Source: Rathayibacter sp. VKM Ac-2856 (GTDB lineage: Bacteria; Actinomycetota; Actinomycetes; Actinomycetales; Microbacteriaceae). From it: DNA of 64,000 nucleotides. Below, piece after piece: positions 9,287 through 17,521 of the stretch; position 1 is the stretch's first letter, and each line of letters starts with the position of its first letter. Both the position numbers and the translations under genes were made by a program. The notes beneath the pieces were generated by a model, which worked only from the letters and a program-made list of their open reading frames with translations, did no database searches and had not been told where the DNA came from. The stretch covers positions 868,001-932,000 of the forward strand of contig NZ_JABMLF010000001.1 in NCBI RefSeq assembly GCF_013205055.1, read 5' to 3'.

Positions 9287-9300
9287 CGCGCCTTCGCGCC

Positions 9301-10176
9301 TCAGCGCACCGCCACCGTCGACCGGTCGCGCCCCGTCAGGTCCCGCTGCGTCGTCGCCCCGCGCCAGCCGTCGGCGGTGAGCAGCGCACGGATCTCCGCC
9401 CCCTGCAGCTCGCCGTGCTCGATCACGAGCACTCCCCCGGGGCGCAACAGACGCTGCGCCGTGACGGAGAGAGCGCGCACGACATCGAGGCCGTCCTCTC
9501 CCCCGTACAGAGCCGCCGGCGGGTCGTAGAGGCGCACCTCCGGGTCGCGCGGGATCGCCGCCGCCGGGATGTAGGGCGGGTTCGACACGACCACCGAGAC
9601 CGTTCCGTCGAGCTCCGGCAGCGCCTCCGCGAGGTCCGCGAACACGATGCGCGCGTTCTCCAGCCCGAGGCGGTCGCGGTTGCCGCGCGCCCAGATGAAG
9701 GCGTCGACCGAGTTCTCCACGCCGATGACGCGGGCGTGCGGCACCTCGTGAGCGAGGGCGAGCGCGAGACCGCCGCTGCCGGTGCCCAGGTCGACGGCGA
9801 GCGGCGACGGGTCCGCGACGGAGCGCAGGGCGTCGATCGCGAGCTGCGCGACGCCCTCCGTCTCGGGGCGCGGCACGAAGACGCCGGGGCCCACCGCGAG
9901 CTCGATGCTCCGGAACGGGGCGACACCGGTGATGTGCTGCAGCGGCTCGCGCGCGGCGCGGCGCTCGATGACGCGGTCGAACGCGTCGACCGTCGACTCC
10001 TCGAGGGAGAGGCCGGTGATCAGGCGCGCCTGCAGCTCGCCCCGGCCGAGGCCGAGGAGGTGGCCGAGCAGGAGCTCCGCGTCGACGGTCGGATCGGGGA
10101 CGTGCGCCCGGCTCAGCCGCGCGACCGCGTCGGCCAGCAGGGAGCGGGCGGCCACGGGAGTCGTCACCGCGGTCAC
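9301..10176 (-). CDS. prmC: Release factor glutamine methyltransferase
   Basis: 291 residues. PrmC (HemK) N5-methylates the glutamine of the GGQ motif of release factors RF1 and RF2 using S-adenosylmethionine. The SAM-binding motif [15 protein letters not shown] and the substrate-binding NPPY motif ([14 protein letters not shown]) are both present, after an N-terminal helical domain with the [11 protein letters not shown] stretch typical of PrmC. Its ATG overlaps the stop of prfA by 4 nt, so enzyme and substrate RF1 are made from one transcript. Downstream of it one would expect tsaC/sua5 in many actinobacteria; here the glycan locus follows instead. Confidence 0.95.
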   Translation of the reverse strand: MTAVTTPVAARSLLADAVARLSRAHVPDPTVDAELLLGHLLGLGRGELQARLITGLSLEESTVDAFDRVIERRAAREPLQHITGVAPFRSIELAVGPGVFVPRPETEGVAQLAIDALRSVADPSPLAVDLGTGSGGLALALAHEVPHARVIGVENSVDAFIWARGNRDRLGLENARIVFADLAEALPELDGTVSVVVSNPPYIPAAAIPRDPEVRLYDPPAALYGGEDGLDVVRALSVTAQRLLRPGGVLVIEHGELQGAEIRALLTADGWRGATTQRDLTGRDRSTVAVR

Positions 10177-11255
10177 GACTCCTCGGAGCCGATGTCGGCC
10201 AGGCGCGCCTCCTCGTCGGCCTGGATCGCGCTCTCGACCACGGGGTCGAGCGCGCCGTTCATCACGCCATCGAGGTTGTACGCCTTATACCCGGTGCGAT
10301 GGTCGGCGATGCGGTTCTCGGGGAAGTTGTAGGTGCGGATGCGCTCGGAGCGGTCCATCGTGCGGATCTGCGTCTTGCGCGCGTCGGAGGCGGCGGCGGC
10401 GATCTCCTCCTGCTGGCGGGCGAGGATGCGGGCGCGGAGGACGCGCATGCCGGCCTCGCGGTTCTGCAGCTGGCTCTTCTCGTTCTGCATGGAGACGACG
10501 ATGCCGGTCGGGAGGTGAGTGATTCGCACCGCGGAGTCGGTGGTGTTCACCGACTGGCCGCCGGGGCCGGACGAGCGGTAGACGTCGATCTTGAGGTCGT
10601 TCTGGTTGATCGCGACCTCCTCCGGAGCGTCGACCTCGGGGAAGACCAGCACGCCGGTCGTCGAGGTGTGGATGCGGCCCTGCGACTCGGTCACGGGGAC
10701 GCGCTGCACGCGGTGCACGCCGCCCTCGTACTTGAGGTGCGCCCAGACGCCCTGCGACGGGTCGGTCGCGTTGCTCTTGATGGCGACCTGGACGTTCTTG
10801 TAGCCGCCGAGGTCCGACTCGTCGCGGTCGAGGATCTCGGTCTTCCAGCCCTTCGCCTCGGCGTAGTGCAGGTACATCCGGAGCAGGTCCGCGGCGAACA
10901 GCGCGCTCTCGGCACCGCCCTCGCCACCCTTGATCTCCATGATCACGTCGCGGCCGTCGTCCGGGTCGCGAGGGATGAGCAGACGGCGCAGCTTCTCCTG
11001 CGCGACCCGCAGCGACTCCTCGAGCTCGGGGACCTCCTCGGCGAACGCGTCGTCCTCGCGGGCGAGCTCGCGGGCGGCCTCGAGGTCCTCGCCGGCCTGG
11101 ATCCAGGCGGCGTGGGCGGCCTTGATCTGGCTCAGCTCGGCGTAGCGGCGGTTGACCTTCTTCGCGCGCGCGGCGTCCGCGTGCAGGGCCGGGTCGGACA
11201 GCTGCGTCTGGAGGTCCTCGTGCTCGGCGAAGAGGACGCTGACGGATTCGAACAT
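10173..11255 (-). CDS. prfA: Peptide chain release factor 1
   Basis: 360 residues, the usual RF1 length. It reads UAA and UAG stop codons and triggers peptide release on the ribosome. The peptidyl-hydrolysis motif GGQ is in [19 protein letters not shown], and the stop-codon reading tripeptide of RF1 is PVT in [18 protein letters not shown]. The ATG at 11255 lies behind AGGAACCCC and begins [19 protein letters not shown], the standard start of the family; a longer open frame to 11363 runs into the intergenic repeat and is not coding. It is followed by prmC with a 4-nt overlap. The usual rpmE gene between rho and prfA is missing. Confidence 0.96.
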   Translation of the reverse strand: MFESVSVLFAEHEDLQTQLSDPALHADAARAKKVNRRYAELSQIKAAHAAWIQAGEDLEAARELAREDDAFAEEVPELEESLRVAQEKLRRLLIPRDPDDGRDVIMEIKGGEGGAESALFAADLLRMYLHYAEAKGWKTEILDRDESDLGGYKNVQVAIKSNATDPSQGVWAHLKYEGGVHRVQRVPVTESQGRIHTSTTGVLVFPEVDAPEEVAINQNDLKIDVYRSSGPGGQSVNTTDSAVRITHLPTGIVVSMQNEKSQLQNREAGMRVLRARILARQQEEIAAAASDARKTQIRTMDRSERIRTYNFPENRIADHRTGYKAYNLDGVMNGALDPVVESAIQADEEARLADIGSEES

Positions 11256-11289
11256 GGGGTTCCTGGTTTCCGGGTGGTGGTGGAGGGTG

Positions 11290-11364
11290 GGTCTCGATAC
11301 GCCCGCTGCGCGGGCTACTCGACCAGCATGGGCGATCCGCTGCGCGGCCTGCTCGACCAGCATG
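11290..11364 (+). repeat. Intergenic palindromic repeat, locus A
   Basis: One full 41-bp copy (11290-11330) of the repeat family found at four places in this window, followed by a degenerate half copy (11339-11364). A copy begins GGTCTCGATACGCC, has a core hairpin GCCCGC-TGC-GCGGGC, and ends CTACTCGACCAGCATG; the two ends are themselves nearly complementary. It sits between rho and prfA, upstream of the prfA ribosome site, the only locus that is not between convergent genes. Confidence 0.85.
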
Positions 11365-11404
11365 GGCGGCCGCAGGCGCCGGATTCGGGACCCTGGACGC
11401 GAAA

Positions 11405-11443
11405 ACGTCCGCGGCCGCCCCGGGGAGGGGCGACCGCGGACGT
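11405..11443 (-). terminator. Intrinsic terminator downstream of rho
   Basis: On the minus strand a strong GC hairpin (arms ACGTCCGCGG.CGCCCC and GGGGCG.CCGCGGACGT, one mismatch, short GA-containing loop) starts 8 nt after the rho stop and is followed by TTTTCGCG. This is a usual hairpin plus U-tract and should end the rho transcript before prfA. Confidence 0.75.
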
Positions 11444-11450
11444 GAGGGCG

Positions 11451-13895
11451 CTAGTGGTGGCCGTTGCCGTGGTTGGCGGTGGTCGGGCCGACGGCCGACT
11501 TCGAGACCTGCATCAGGAACTCGACGTTCGACGACGTCTCCTTGAGGCGCGACAGGATGATCTCGAGCGCCTGCTGCTGGTCGAGCCCGGCGAGGGCGCG
11601 GCGCAGCTTCCAGGTGATCTTGACCTCGTCCGAGCTGAGGAGCATCTCCTCGCGGCGGGTGCCCGACGCGTTCACGTCGACGGCGGGGAAGATCCGCTTG
11701 TCGGCGAGGTGACGCGAGAGGCGGAGCTCCATGTTGCCGGTGCCCTTGAACTCCTCGAAGATCACCTCGTCCATCTTCGAGCCGGTCTCGATGAGCGCCG
11801 TCGCGAGGATGGTGAGCGAGCCGCCGTTCTCGATGTTGCGCGCCGCACCGAAGAACTTCTTCGGCGGGTACAGCGCCGACGCGTCGACGCCACCCGAGAG
11901 CACGCGGCCCGAGGGGGCGGCGGTCACGTTGTACGCGCGGCCGAGGCGGGTGATCGAGTCGAGCAGCACGACCACGTCGTGGCCCAGCTCGACGAGGCGC
12001 TTGGCGCGCTCGATGGCCAGCTCGGCGACAGTGGTGTGGTCCTCGGCCGGACGGTCGAACGTGGAGGCGACGACCTCGCCGCGCACGGTGCGCTGCATGT
12101 CGGTGACCTCCTCGGGACGCTCGTCGACGAGCACGACCATGAGGTGGACCTCGGGGTTGTTCTGCACGATCGCGTTCGCGATCTGCTGCAGGACGATCGT
12201 CTTGCCGGCCTTGGGCGGCGCGACGATGAGACCGCGCTGGCCCTTGCCGATCGGGGCGACGAGGTCGATGATCCGCTGGGTCAGCTTGCCCGGCTCCGTC
12301 TCGAGGCGCAGGCGCTCGGTCGGGTAGAGCGGCGTGAGGTCGTGGAACTCGACGCGCGCGGCGGCCTCCTCGACGGTCTGGCCGTTGATCGAGTCGACGC
12401 GGACGATGGCGTTGTACTTCTGGCGTCCGCTGCCCTCGCCCTCGCGGGGCTGGCGGATGGCGCCGACCACGGCGTCGCCCTTGCGCAGGTTGTACTTCTT
12501 GACCTGGCCGAGCGAGACGTAGACGTCGCTGACACCGGGCAGGTAGCCGGTGGTGCGCACGAAGGCGTAGTTGTCGAGGACGTCGAGGATGCCGGCGACC
12601 GGGATGAGGACGTCGTCCTCGCTGATCTCGGGCTCGAAGTCGTCGCCGACCGCTCCGCCGCGGCGCTTGCGGTCGCGGTAGCGGCTGCGGCGGCCGTCCT
12701 CGCCGTCGGCCTGCTGGCCGCCCTGCGAGGAGCCCTGGGCGCTCTGCCCGTTGCCGCCCTGGTTCTGGCCGCCCTGGTTCTGCGGCGCCTGGCCGCCCTG
12801 GCCGTTGCCGTTCTGGGCGCCGCCGTTCTGAGCGCCGCCGTTCTGGCCGTTGCCGCCCTGGGCGCCGCCCTGGTTGCCGCCGTTCTGGCCGTTGCCGTTC
12901 TGGCCGTCGTTCGCCTGGCGGTCCTCGCCGCGGCGGTTGCGGTTGCGGCGGTTGCGGCCGCGGCCGGTGCCCTGCTGGTCGCCGCCGTTCTGCTGGTCGC
13001 CGCCGCCCTGCTGGTCGTCCTGGCGCGCGCCGGAGTCCGACTCGTCGCCGGCGTCCTCGGTGGAGGACTCCACGGCGTCGGTCGACTCGGGCTGCTCGGT
13101 CTGCTCGGAGCTGCCGCCGCGGCTGCGACGGCGTCCGCGACGCTCGCGCTGGCCGCCCTCACGGGAGGAGTCGTCGGACTCCGGGCCGTTGGGCAGCTCG
13201 ATCTCGATGACGGGACGCGGCGCCTGCTCGGCGTCGGGAGCCTGCTCGATCACGGGCGGGAGCTCCGGGATGAGCGACTCGACGCCGCTGCCTGCCGGGA
13301 TGTTGACGTGCTCGCCCGCGGCGACGGTGCCGCTGGACGCGCGACGCGAGCCGCGGCGACGGGGCGCCCGCTCGGCGGCGGGCTCGGAGACCGGCTCGGC
13401 GGCCACGGGCAGCTCGAGCTCGACCGGCGCGGCCTCGGCGGCGACGGGCGCCGGCTCGTCGGTGGTGGTCGCCGCCTGCTCGAGCACGTCGGCGGTGTCC
13501 GCCTCCGTGCTCTCGGCGGGAGCCTGCACCTCGGCGGGAGCCTCGAGCACGGGAGCGCTCTGCTCGGCCACATCGGCGGGCTCGGCCTCGACGCTCGTGC
13601 CGTCGACGACGGCCTCGGGCTGCTCGGCGAACGCCTGCTCGCCGACGGTGGCGTCTGCGACCGCGGGCTCCTCGGCGGGAGCCGCGGGCTCGGCACCGGC
13701 GGGCTCGACGTCGGCGGACTCGGAGGCCGCACCGGCGCGGAGGTCCGAGATGGCCTGGACGAGCTCGCCCTTGCGGAGCTTGGAGGCCCCGCTGATGCCG
13801 AGGCTCGTCGCGAGCGCCTGCAGCTCCGCGACGCGGAGGCCTGCGAGATCGGCGTTGGTGTCCGCGGCGGAGCCGCGGGTGTTGACATCTGTCAC
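11451..13895 (-). CDS. rho: Transcription termination factor Rho with large disordered insert
   Basis: About 814 residues, against about 420 in E. coli. The hexameric RNA-dependent ATPase ends transcription. An N-terminal SAP-like helical region (LAGLRVAELQALATSLGISG) is followed by a long acidic Ala/Glu/Pro segment, an Arg-rich part, and an Asn/Gly/Gln-rich segment (about residues 290-400, DNA about 12690-13030). Then come the cold-shock RNA-binding domain (GILDVLDNYAFVRTTGYLPG) and the ATPase core with Walker A (APPKAGKTIVLQQI, near 565), LVDERPEEV and LLDSITRLGRAYN. I chose GTG at 13895 because the frame upstream loses protein character. Long Rho inserts are known in Actinobacteria. The protein has its own terminator and a 236-nt leader region. 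Confidence 0.93.
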   Translation of the reverse strand: MTDVNTRGSAADTNADLAGLRVAELQALATSLGISGASKLRKGELVQAISDLRAGAASESADVEPAGAEPAAPAEEPAVADATVGEQAFAEQPEAVVDGTSVEAEPADVAEQSAPVLEAPAEVQAPAESTEADTADVLEQAATTTDEPAPVAAEAAPVELELPVAAEPVSEPAAERAPRRRGSRRASSGTVAAGEHVNIPAGSGVESLIPELPPVIEQAPDAEQAPRPVIEIELPNGPESDDSSREGGQRERRGRRRSRGGSSEQTEQPESTDAVESSTEDAGDESDSGARQDDQQGGGDQQNGGDQQGTGRGRNRRNRNRRGEDRQANDGQNGNGQNGGNQGGAQGGNGQNGGAQNGGAQNGNGQGGQAPQNQGGQNQGGNGQSAQGSSQGGQQADGEDGRRSRYRDRKRRGGAVGDDFEPEISEDDVLIPVAGILDVLDNYAFVRTTGYLPGVSDVYVSLGQVKKYNLRKGDAVVGAIRQPREGEGSGRQKYNAIVRVDSINGQTVEEAAARVEFHDLTPLYPTERLRLETEPGKLTQRIIDLVAPIGKGQRGLIVAPPKAGKTIVLQQIANAIVQNNPEVHLMVVLVDERPEEVTDMQRTVRGEVVASTFDRPAEDHTTVAELAIERAKRLVELGHDVVVLLDSITRLGRAYNVTAAPSGRVLSGGVDASALYPPKKFFGAARNIENGGSLTILATALIETGSKMDEVIFEEFKGTGNMELRLSRHLADKRIFPAVDVNASGTRREEMLLSSDEVKITWKLRRALAGLDQQQALEIILSRLKETSSNVEFLMQVSKSAVGPTTANHGNGHH

Positions 13896-14131
13896 TGGAG
13901 AGGGGTTCCTTCCCCCCGGGAACGATCGCTCACCGGGAGAGCACATCGACCGTGCGGGTCCATCGCGAGTTCTGATCCACGCGATGCTCTCGGCCGCCGG
14001 CTCGACCTGCCTCGGGAAGCGCAGAGAGGGCACGAGCGGCCAGGCGCTGGTCTGCGAGAGAAGCAGGGGCGCCCTTCACACGATGTGATGGCCGTGATTA
14101 TCGGGACGATCCGTCGGACAGATTCCGCTCG
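13896..14131. other. Region between thrB end and rho start
   Basis: 236 nt upstream of rho on the minus strand. It must hold the rho promoter and 5' leader. The rho frame stays open through most of it but with no protein-like character. I see no clear hairpin terminator for thrB; a GGGGGGAAGG tract lies 13-22 nt before the rho GTG and may serve as its ribosome site. Confidence 0.4.
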
Positions 14132-15100
14132 TTACGCGGCTCCTCGGGATGCGATCCCCACTGTAGCACCCTTGAAGTCGACGGCCAGCATGTGCGCACG
14201 CCAGGGCGTGTGCGCCTCCTTCGCCACCAGATCCGCGGCGGCGAGGCGCTGCGCGGGGTCGCTGCAGAGCACGAGCACGCTCGGGCCGGCGCCGGAGACG
14301 ACGGCCGCGTAGCCGTGCGAGCGCAGCAGAGCGATCAGCTCGGAGGTCTGCGGCATGGCCGCGGCCCGGTAGTTCTGGTGCAGCTTGTCCTCGGTCGCCG
14401 CGAACAGCAGCTCGGGGCTCTGAATGAGCGCCGCGATGAGCAGCGACGAGCGCGAGACGTTGAAGACGGCGTCCTCGTGCGGGACGCTGATCGGCTGGAG
14501 CGAGCGCGCCAGCCGCGTCGACATGGTGTGCTCGGGCACGAAGACGACCGGGGAGACACCGCGGTGCACCATCAGCTTCTTCGAGCGCGGGCGCAGCGGC
14601 GCCTCGGGTCCGCCCTCGGCACCGGGCTCTACCCACGCGATCGTGAGCCCGCCGAAGAGCGCCGGCGCGACGTTGTCGGGGTGCCCCTCCATCTCGGTCG
14701 CGATGCGGAGCAGGTCGTCGGAGTCGAGCTGGACGATGCCGTCGAGCAGGCCCTTCGCCGCCATGATCCCCGAGACGATCGCGGCGCCGGAGGAGCCCAT
14801 CCCGCGGCCGTGCGGGATGATGTTGCGCGCGGTCACGTCGATGCCGGGCATCTCCTGCCGTTGATCGGCGAAGGTGTAGGCGATCGCCTGCACGACGAGG
14901 TTCGTCTCGTCGGTGGGCACCTCGCCCTCGCCCACTCCGTGCACCGAGACCCGGGCGCCCGTGGCCGTCACGGCCGTCACGTCGAGCTCGTCGTAGGACG
15001 AGAGCGCGAGGCCGAGCGTGTCGAACCCGGGGCCGAGGTTCGCCGAGGTCGCGGGGACCTTGACGTGCACGGTGCGGCCGACGGGAACCGCCGAGGTCAT
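14132..15100 (-). CDS. thrB: Homoserine kinase
   Basis: 322 residues of the GHMP kinase superfamily. It phosphorylates homoserine to O-phosphohomoserine, the step before threonine synthase. Seen are the N-terminal VKVPATSANLGPGFDTLGLA, the ATP-binding GHMP motif IIPHGRGMGSSGAAIVSG, and a C-terminal VVSGAGPSVLVLCSD. The ATG at 15100 overlaps the thrC stop by 4 nt. It is the last gene of the lysA-hom-thrC-thrB cluster on the minus strand. Confidence 0.96.
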   Translation of the reverse strand: MTSAVPVGRTVHVKVPATSANLGPGFDTLGLALSSYDELDVTAVTATGARVSVHGVGEGEVPTDETNLVVQAIAYTFADQRQEMPGIDVTARNIIPHGRGMGSSGAAIVSGIMAAKGLLDGIVQLDSDDLLRIATEMEGHPDNVAPALFGGLTIAWVEPGAEGGPEAPLRPRSKKLMVHRGVSPVVFVPEHTMSTRLARSLQPISVPHEDAVFNVSRSSLLIAALIQSPELLFAATEDKLHQNYRAAAMPQTSELIALLRSHGYAAVVSGAGPSVLVLCSDPAQRLAAADLVAKEAHTPWRAHMLAVDFKGATVGIASRGAA

Positions 15101-16173
15101 GCGCCGGCCAGCCCCAGCACGTCGGCGATCGCGGCGGTGTCCACGGGCACGACGGTCGGGGTGATGTCCTCGCCGTCGGCGGTGCGGAGGGCCCACTGCG
15201 GGTCCTTGAGGCCGTGGCCGGTGACGGTCAGCACGACGGTCGCGTCCTTGGGGATCGCCCCCGCCTCGGCGCGCTCGAGCAGGCCCGCGACACTGATCGC
15301 GGAGGCGGGCTCGACGAAGACGCCGACCTCGCCCGCGAGGATCCGGTACGCCTCGAGGATCTTCTCGTCGCTGATCGCGCCGAAGTAGCCGTCGCTGACG
15401 CTGCGGGCGTTGAGCGCGAGCTCCCACGAGGCCGGGTTGCCGATGCGGATCGCGCTGGCGATCGTCTCGGGGTGGCGGACGGGGGCGCCGTGCACGATCG
15501 GCGCGGAGCCCTCGGCCTGGAAGCCGAACATGCGCGGCAGCTTCGTCGACTCGCCGCGCTCCAGCTCCTCGGAGTAGCCGCGGAAGTAGGCGGTGTAGTT
15601 GCCCGCGTTGCCGACGGGGACGATGTGGAAGTCCGGCGCGTCGCCGAGGACCTCGACGACCTCGTAGGCCGCGGTCTTCTGACCGGCGATGCGATCGGGG
15701 TTCACCGAGTTGACCAGGTGCACCGGGTAGTTCTTCGCGAGGTCGCGCGCGATGTCGAGGCAGTCGTCGAAGTTGCCCTGCACCTGGAGCAGCTGCGCGT
15801 TGTGCGCGATCGCCTGGCTGAGCTTGCCGAGGGCGATCTTGCCCTCGGGGACGAGCACAGCGGCGGTGATGCCGGCGTGCGTCGCGTAGGCCGCGGCGGA
15901 CGCCGAGGTGTTGCCGGTCGAGGCGCAGATGACGGCCTTCGCGCCGTGCTCGACGGCCTTCGAGATCGCCATCGTCATGCCGCGGTCCTTGAAGGAGCCG
16001 GTCGGGTTCATGCCCTCGTACTTGACCCACACCTTCGCGCCCGTGCGAGCGGAGAGGGCCGCCGCGGGGATGAGCGGGGTGCCGCCCTCGCCGAGCGTGA
16101 TGACGGGGGTCGCCTCGGTGACATCCAGGCGGTCCGCGTACTCGTGCAGGACTCCGCGCCACTGCTTGGCCAT
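15097..16173 (-). CDS. thrC: Threonine synthase
   Basis: 358 residues of the PLP fold type II short threonine synthases. It converts O-phosphohomoserine to threonine and phosphate. The PLP lysine lies in NPTGSFKDRGMTMAISKA, with the phosphate-binding ICASTGNTSASAAAYA and the cofactor loop VPVGNAGNYTAYFRGY. The ATG at 16173 follows GAAGGAG located inside the end of hom, only 1 nt after the hom stop, so the two genes are coupled; the longer start at 16188 would overlap hom and bypass this ribosome site. Confidence 0.96.
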   Translation of the reverse strand: MAKQWRGVLHEYADRLDVTEATPVITLGEGGTPLIPAAALSARTGAKVWVKYEGMNPTGSFKDRGMTMAISKAVEHGAKAVICASTGNTSASAAAYATHAGITAAVLVPEGKIALGKLSQAIAHNAQLLQVQGNFDDCLDIARDLAKNYPVHLVNSVNPDRIAGQKTAAYEVVEVLGDAPDFHIVPVGNAGNYTAYFRGYSEELERGESTKLPRMFGFQAEGSAPIVHGAPVRHPETIASAIRIGNPASWELALNARSVSDGYFGAISDEKILEAYRILAGEVGVFVEPASAISVAGLLERAEAGAIPKDATVVLTVTGHGLKDPQWALRTADGEDITPTVVPVDTAAIADVLGLAGA

Positions 16174-16174
16174 C

Positions 16175-17521
16175 TCAGGCTCCTTCAACTCGTAGGACGG
16201 ACGTCACGGCGCCGACGAACCCGTGGGATTGGAGAGCGGTGACGGTGGCCGCCAGATCGGACTCTGCCGCGGCGTGCGTGCCGATGACCAGGGTAGCGGT
16301 CGGCTCGCGCCGCTCCGCACCGGCTCCGGCCTCGGCGAGCGGGTCGAGGACGGGCGGGGTCTGCACCAGGGTCTCGACCGAGACCCCGTGCTCAGCGAAG
16401 ACACCGGCGATCTGGGCGAGGACGCCCGGGCGGTCGAGCACCTCGAGGGTGACCTGGTAGCGGGTGGTCACGTGCCCGATCGGCAGCACCGGGAGTCCCG
16501 AGCTGGCGCTGGTGACGAGGCCGGGGCCGCCGACGACGTGGCGGCGGGCGGCCGAGACGACGTCGCCCAGCACGGCCGAGGCGGTCTCGACGCCGCCGGC
16601 GCCCGCGCCGTAGAACATCAGGCTGCCGGCCGCCTCCGCCTCGACGAAGACGGCGTTGTTCGCCCCGTGCACGGCGGCGAGGGGGTGCGAGCGATGCACG
16701 AGCGCGGGGTAGACGCGCGCCGAGACGCCCTCCTCCCCCGTCTTCGCGTCGACGAGCCGCTCGCAGATCGCCAGCAGCTTGATCACGTAGCCCGAGGCGC
16801 GCGCCTGCTCGACCTGCTCCTGGGTCACGCCGGTGATGCCCTCGCGGTGCACGAGCGAGACCGGGACGTCGGTGTGGAAGGCGAGGCGCGCGAGGATCGC
16901 CGCCTTCTGCGCGGCGTCGTAGCCCTCGATGTCGGCAGTCGGGTCGGCCTCGGCGTAGCCGAGCTCGGTGGCCAGCGCGAGCGCCTCCTCGAGCGTGGCG
17001 TGCTCGGTGTCCATCCGGTCGAGGATGAAGTTGGTCGTGCCGTTGACGATGCCGAGGATGCGGTGCACGCGGTCGCCGGCGAGGCTGTCGCGCAACGGGC
17101 GGATGATCGGGATCGCCCCGGCCACCGCCGCCTCGTAGTTGAGCTGGGCGCCGACCTGGTCGGCGGCCTCGAACAGCTCGTTGCCGTGCGCGGCGAGCAG
17201 GGCCTTGTTGGCCGTGATCACGTCGGCACCGGAGGAGATGGCCTTCAGGATGTAGCTGCGCGCCGGCTCCAGGCCGCCGATCAGCTCGACCACGATGTCG
17301 GCGCCGAGGATCAGCGCCTCGGCGTCGGTGGTGAGGTACTCCCGGGGGATGTCCGCGGTGCGCGGCGCGTCGATGTCCCGGACGGCCACACCGGCGAGCT
17401 CCAGCGGCGCCCCCACGCGCTGGGCGAGCTCGTCGCCGTGGTCGAGCAGCAGGCGCGCGACCTGGGCACCGACGGACCCGGCGCCCAGCAGGGCGACGCG
17501 GAGGCTGCGGTACTCGATCAT
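16175..17521 (-). CDS. hom: Homoserine dehydrogenase
   Basis: 448 residues, the usual length of the ACT-containing actinobacterial enzyme. It reduces aspartate semialdehyde to homoserine with NAD(P)H. The N-terminal Rossmann motif is VALLGAGSVGAQVARLL; the catalytic domain has GIVNGTTNFILDRM and ELGYAEADPTADIEGYDAA, and a C-terminal ACT domain (VTLEVLDRPGVLAQIAGVFA) suggests threonine feedback. The ATG at 17521 overlaps the lysA stop by 4 nt. The gene feeds the thrC-thrB pair directly downstream. Confidence 0.96.
   Translation of the reverse strand: MIEYRSLRVALLGAGSVGAQVARLLLDHGDELAQRVGAPLELAGVAVRDIDAPRTADIPREYLTTDAEALILGADIVVELIGGLEPARSYILKAISSGADVITANKALLAAHGNELFEAADQVGAQLNYEAAVAGAIPIIRPLRDSLAGDRVHRILGIVNGTTNFILDRMDTEHATLEEALALATELGYAEADPTADIEGYDAAQKAAILARLAFHTDVPVSLVHREGITGVTQEQVEQARASGYVIKLLAICERLVDAKTGEEGVSARVYPALVHRSHPLAAVHGANNAVFVEAEAAGSLMFYGAGAGGVETASAVLGDVVSAARRHVVGGPGLVTSASSGLPVLPIGHVTTRYQVTLEVLDRPGVLAQIAGVFAEHGVSVETLVQTPPVLDPLAEAGAGAERREPTATLVIGTHAAAESDLAATVTALQSHGFVGAVTSVLRVEGA

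Noticed and set aside
12690-13030. Repetitive DNA in rho considered as a minisatellite or repeat element
   Set aside because: It stays in frame in rho and codes for Asn/Gly/Gln-rich protein, so it is best described as a coding low-complexity tract.
10299-14312. A 1337-codon open frame on the plus strand opposite prfA and rho
   Set aside because: It lies antisense to two certain genes, has the Ala/Gly/Leu/Val/Asp-heavy make-up of a GC-rich shadow frame, and no recognisable domain.
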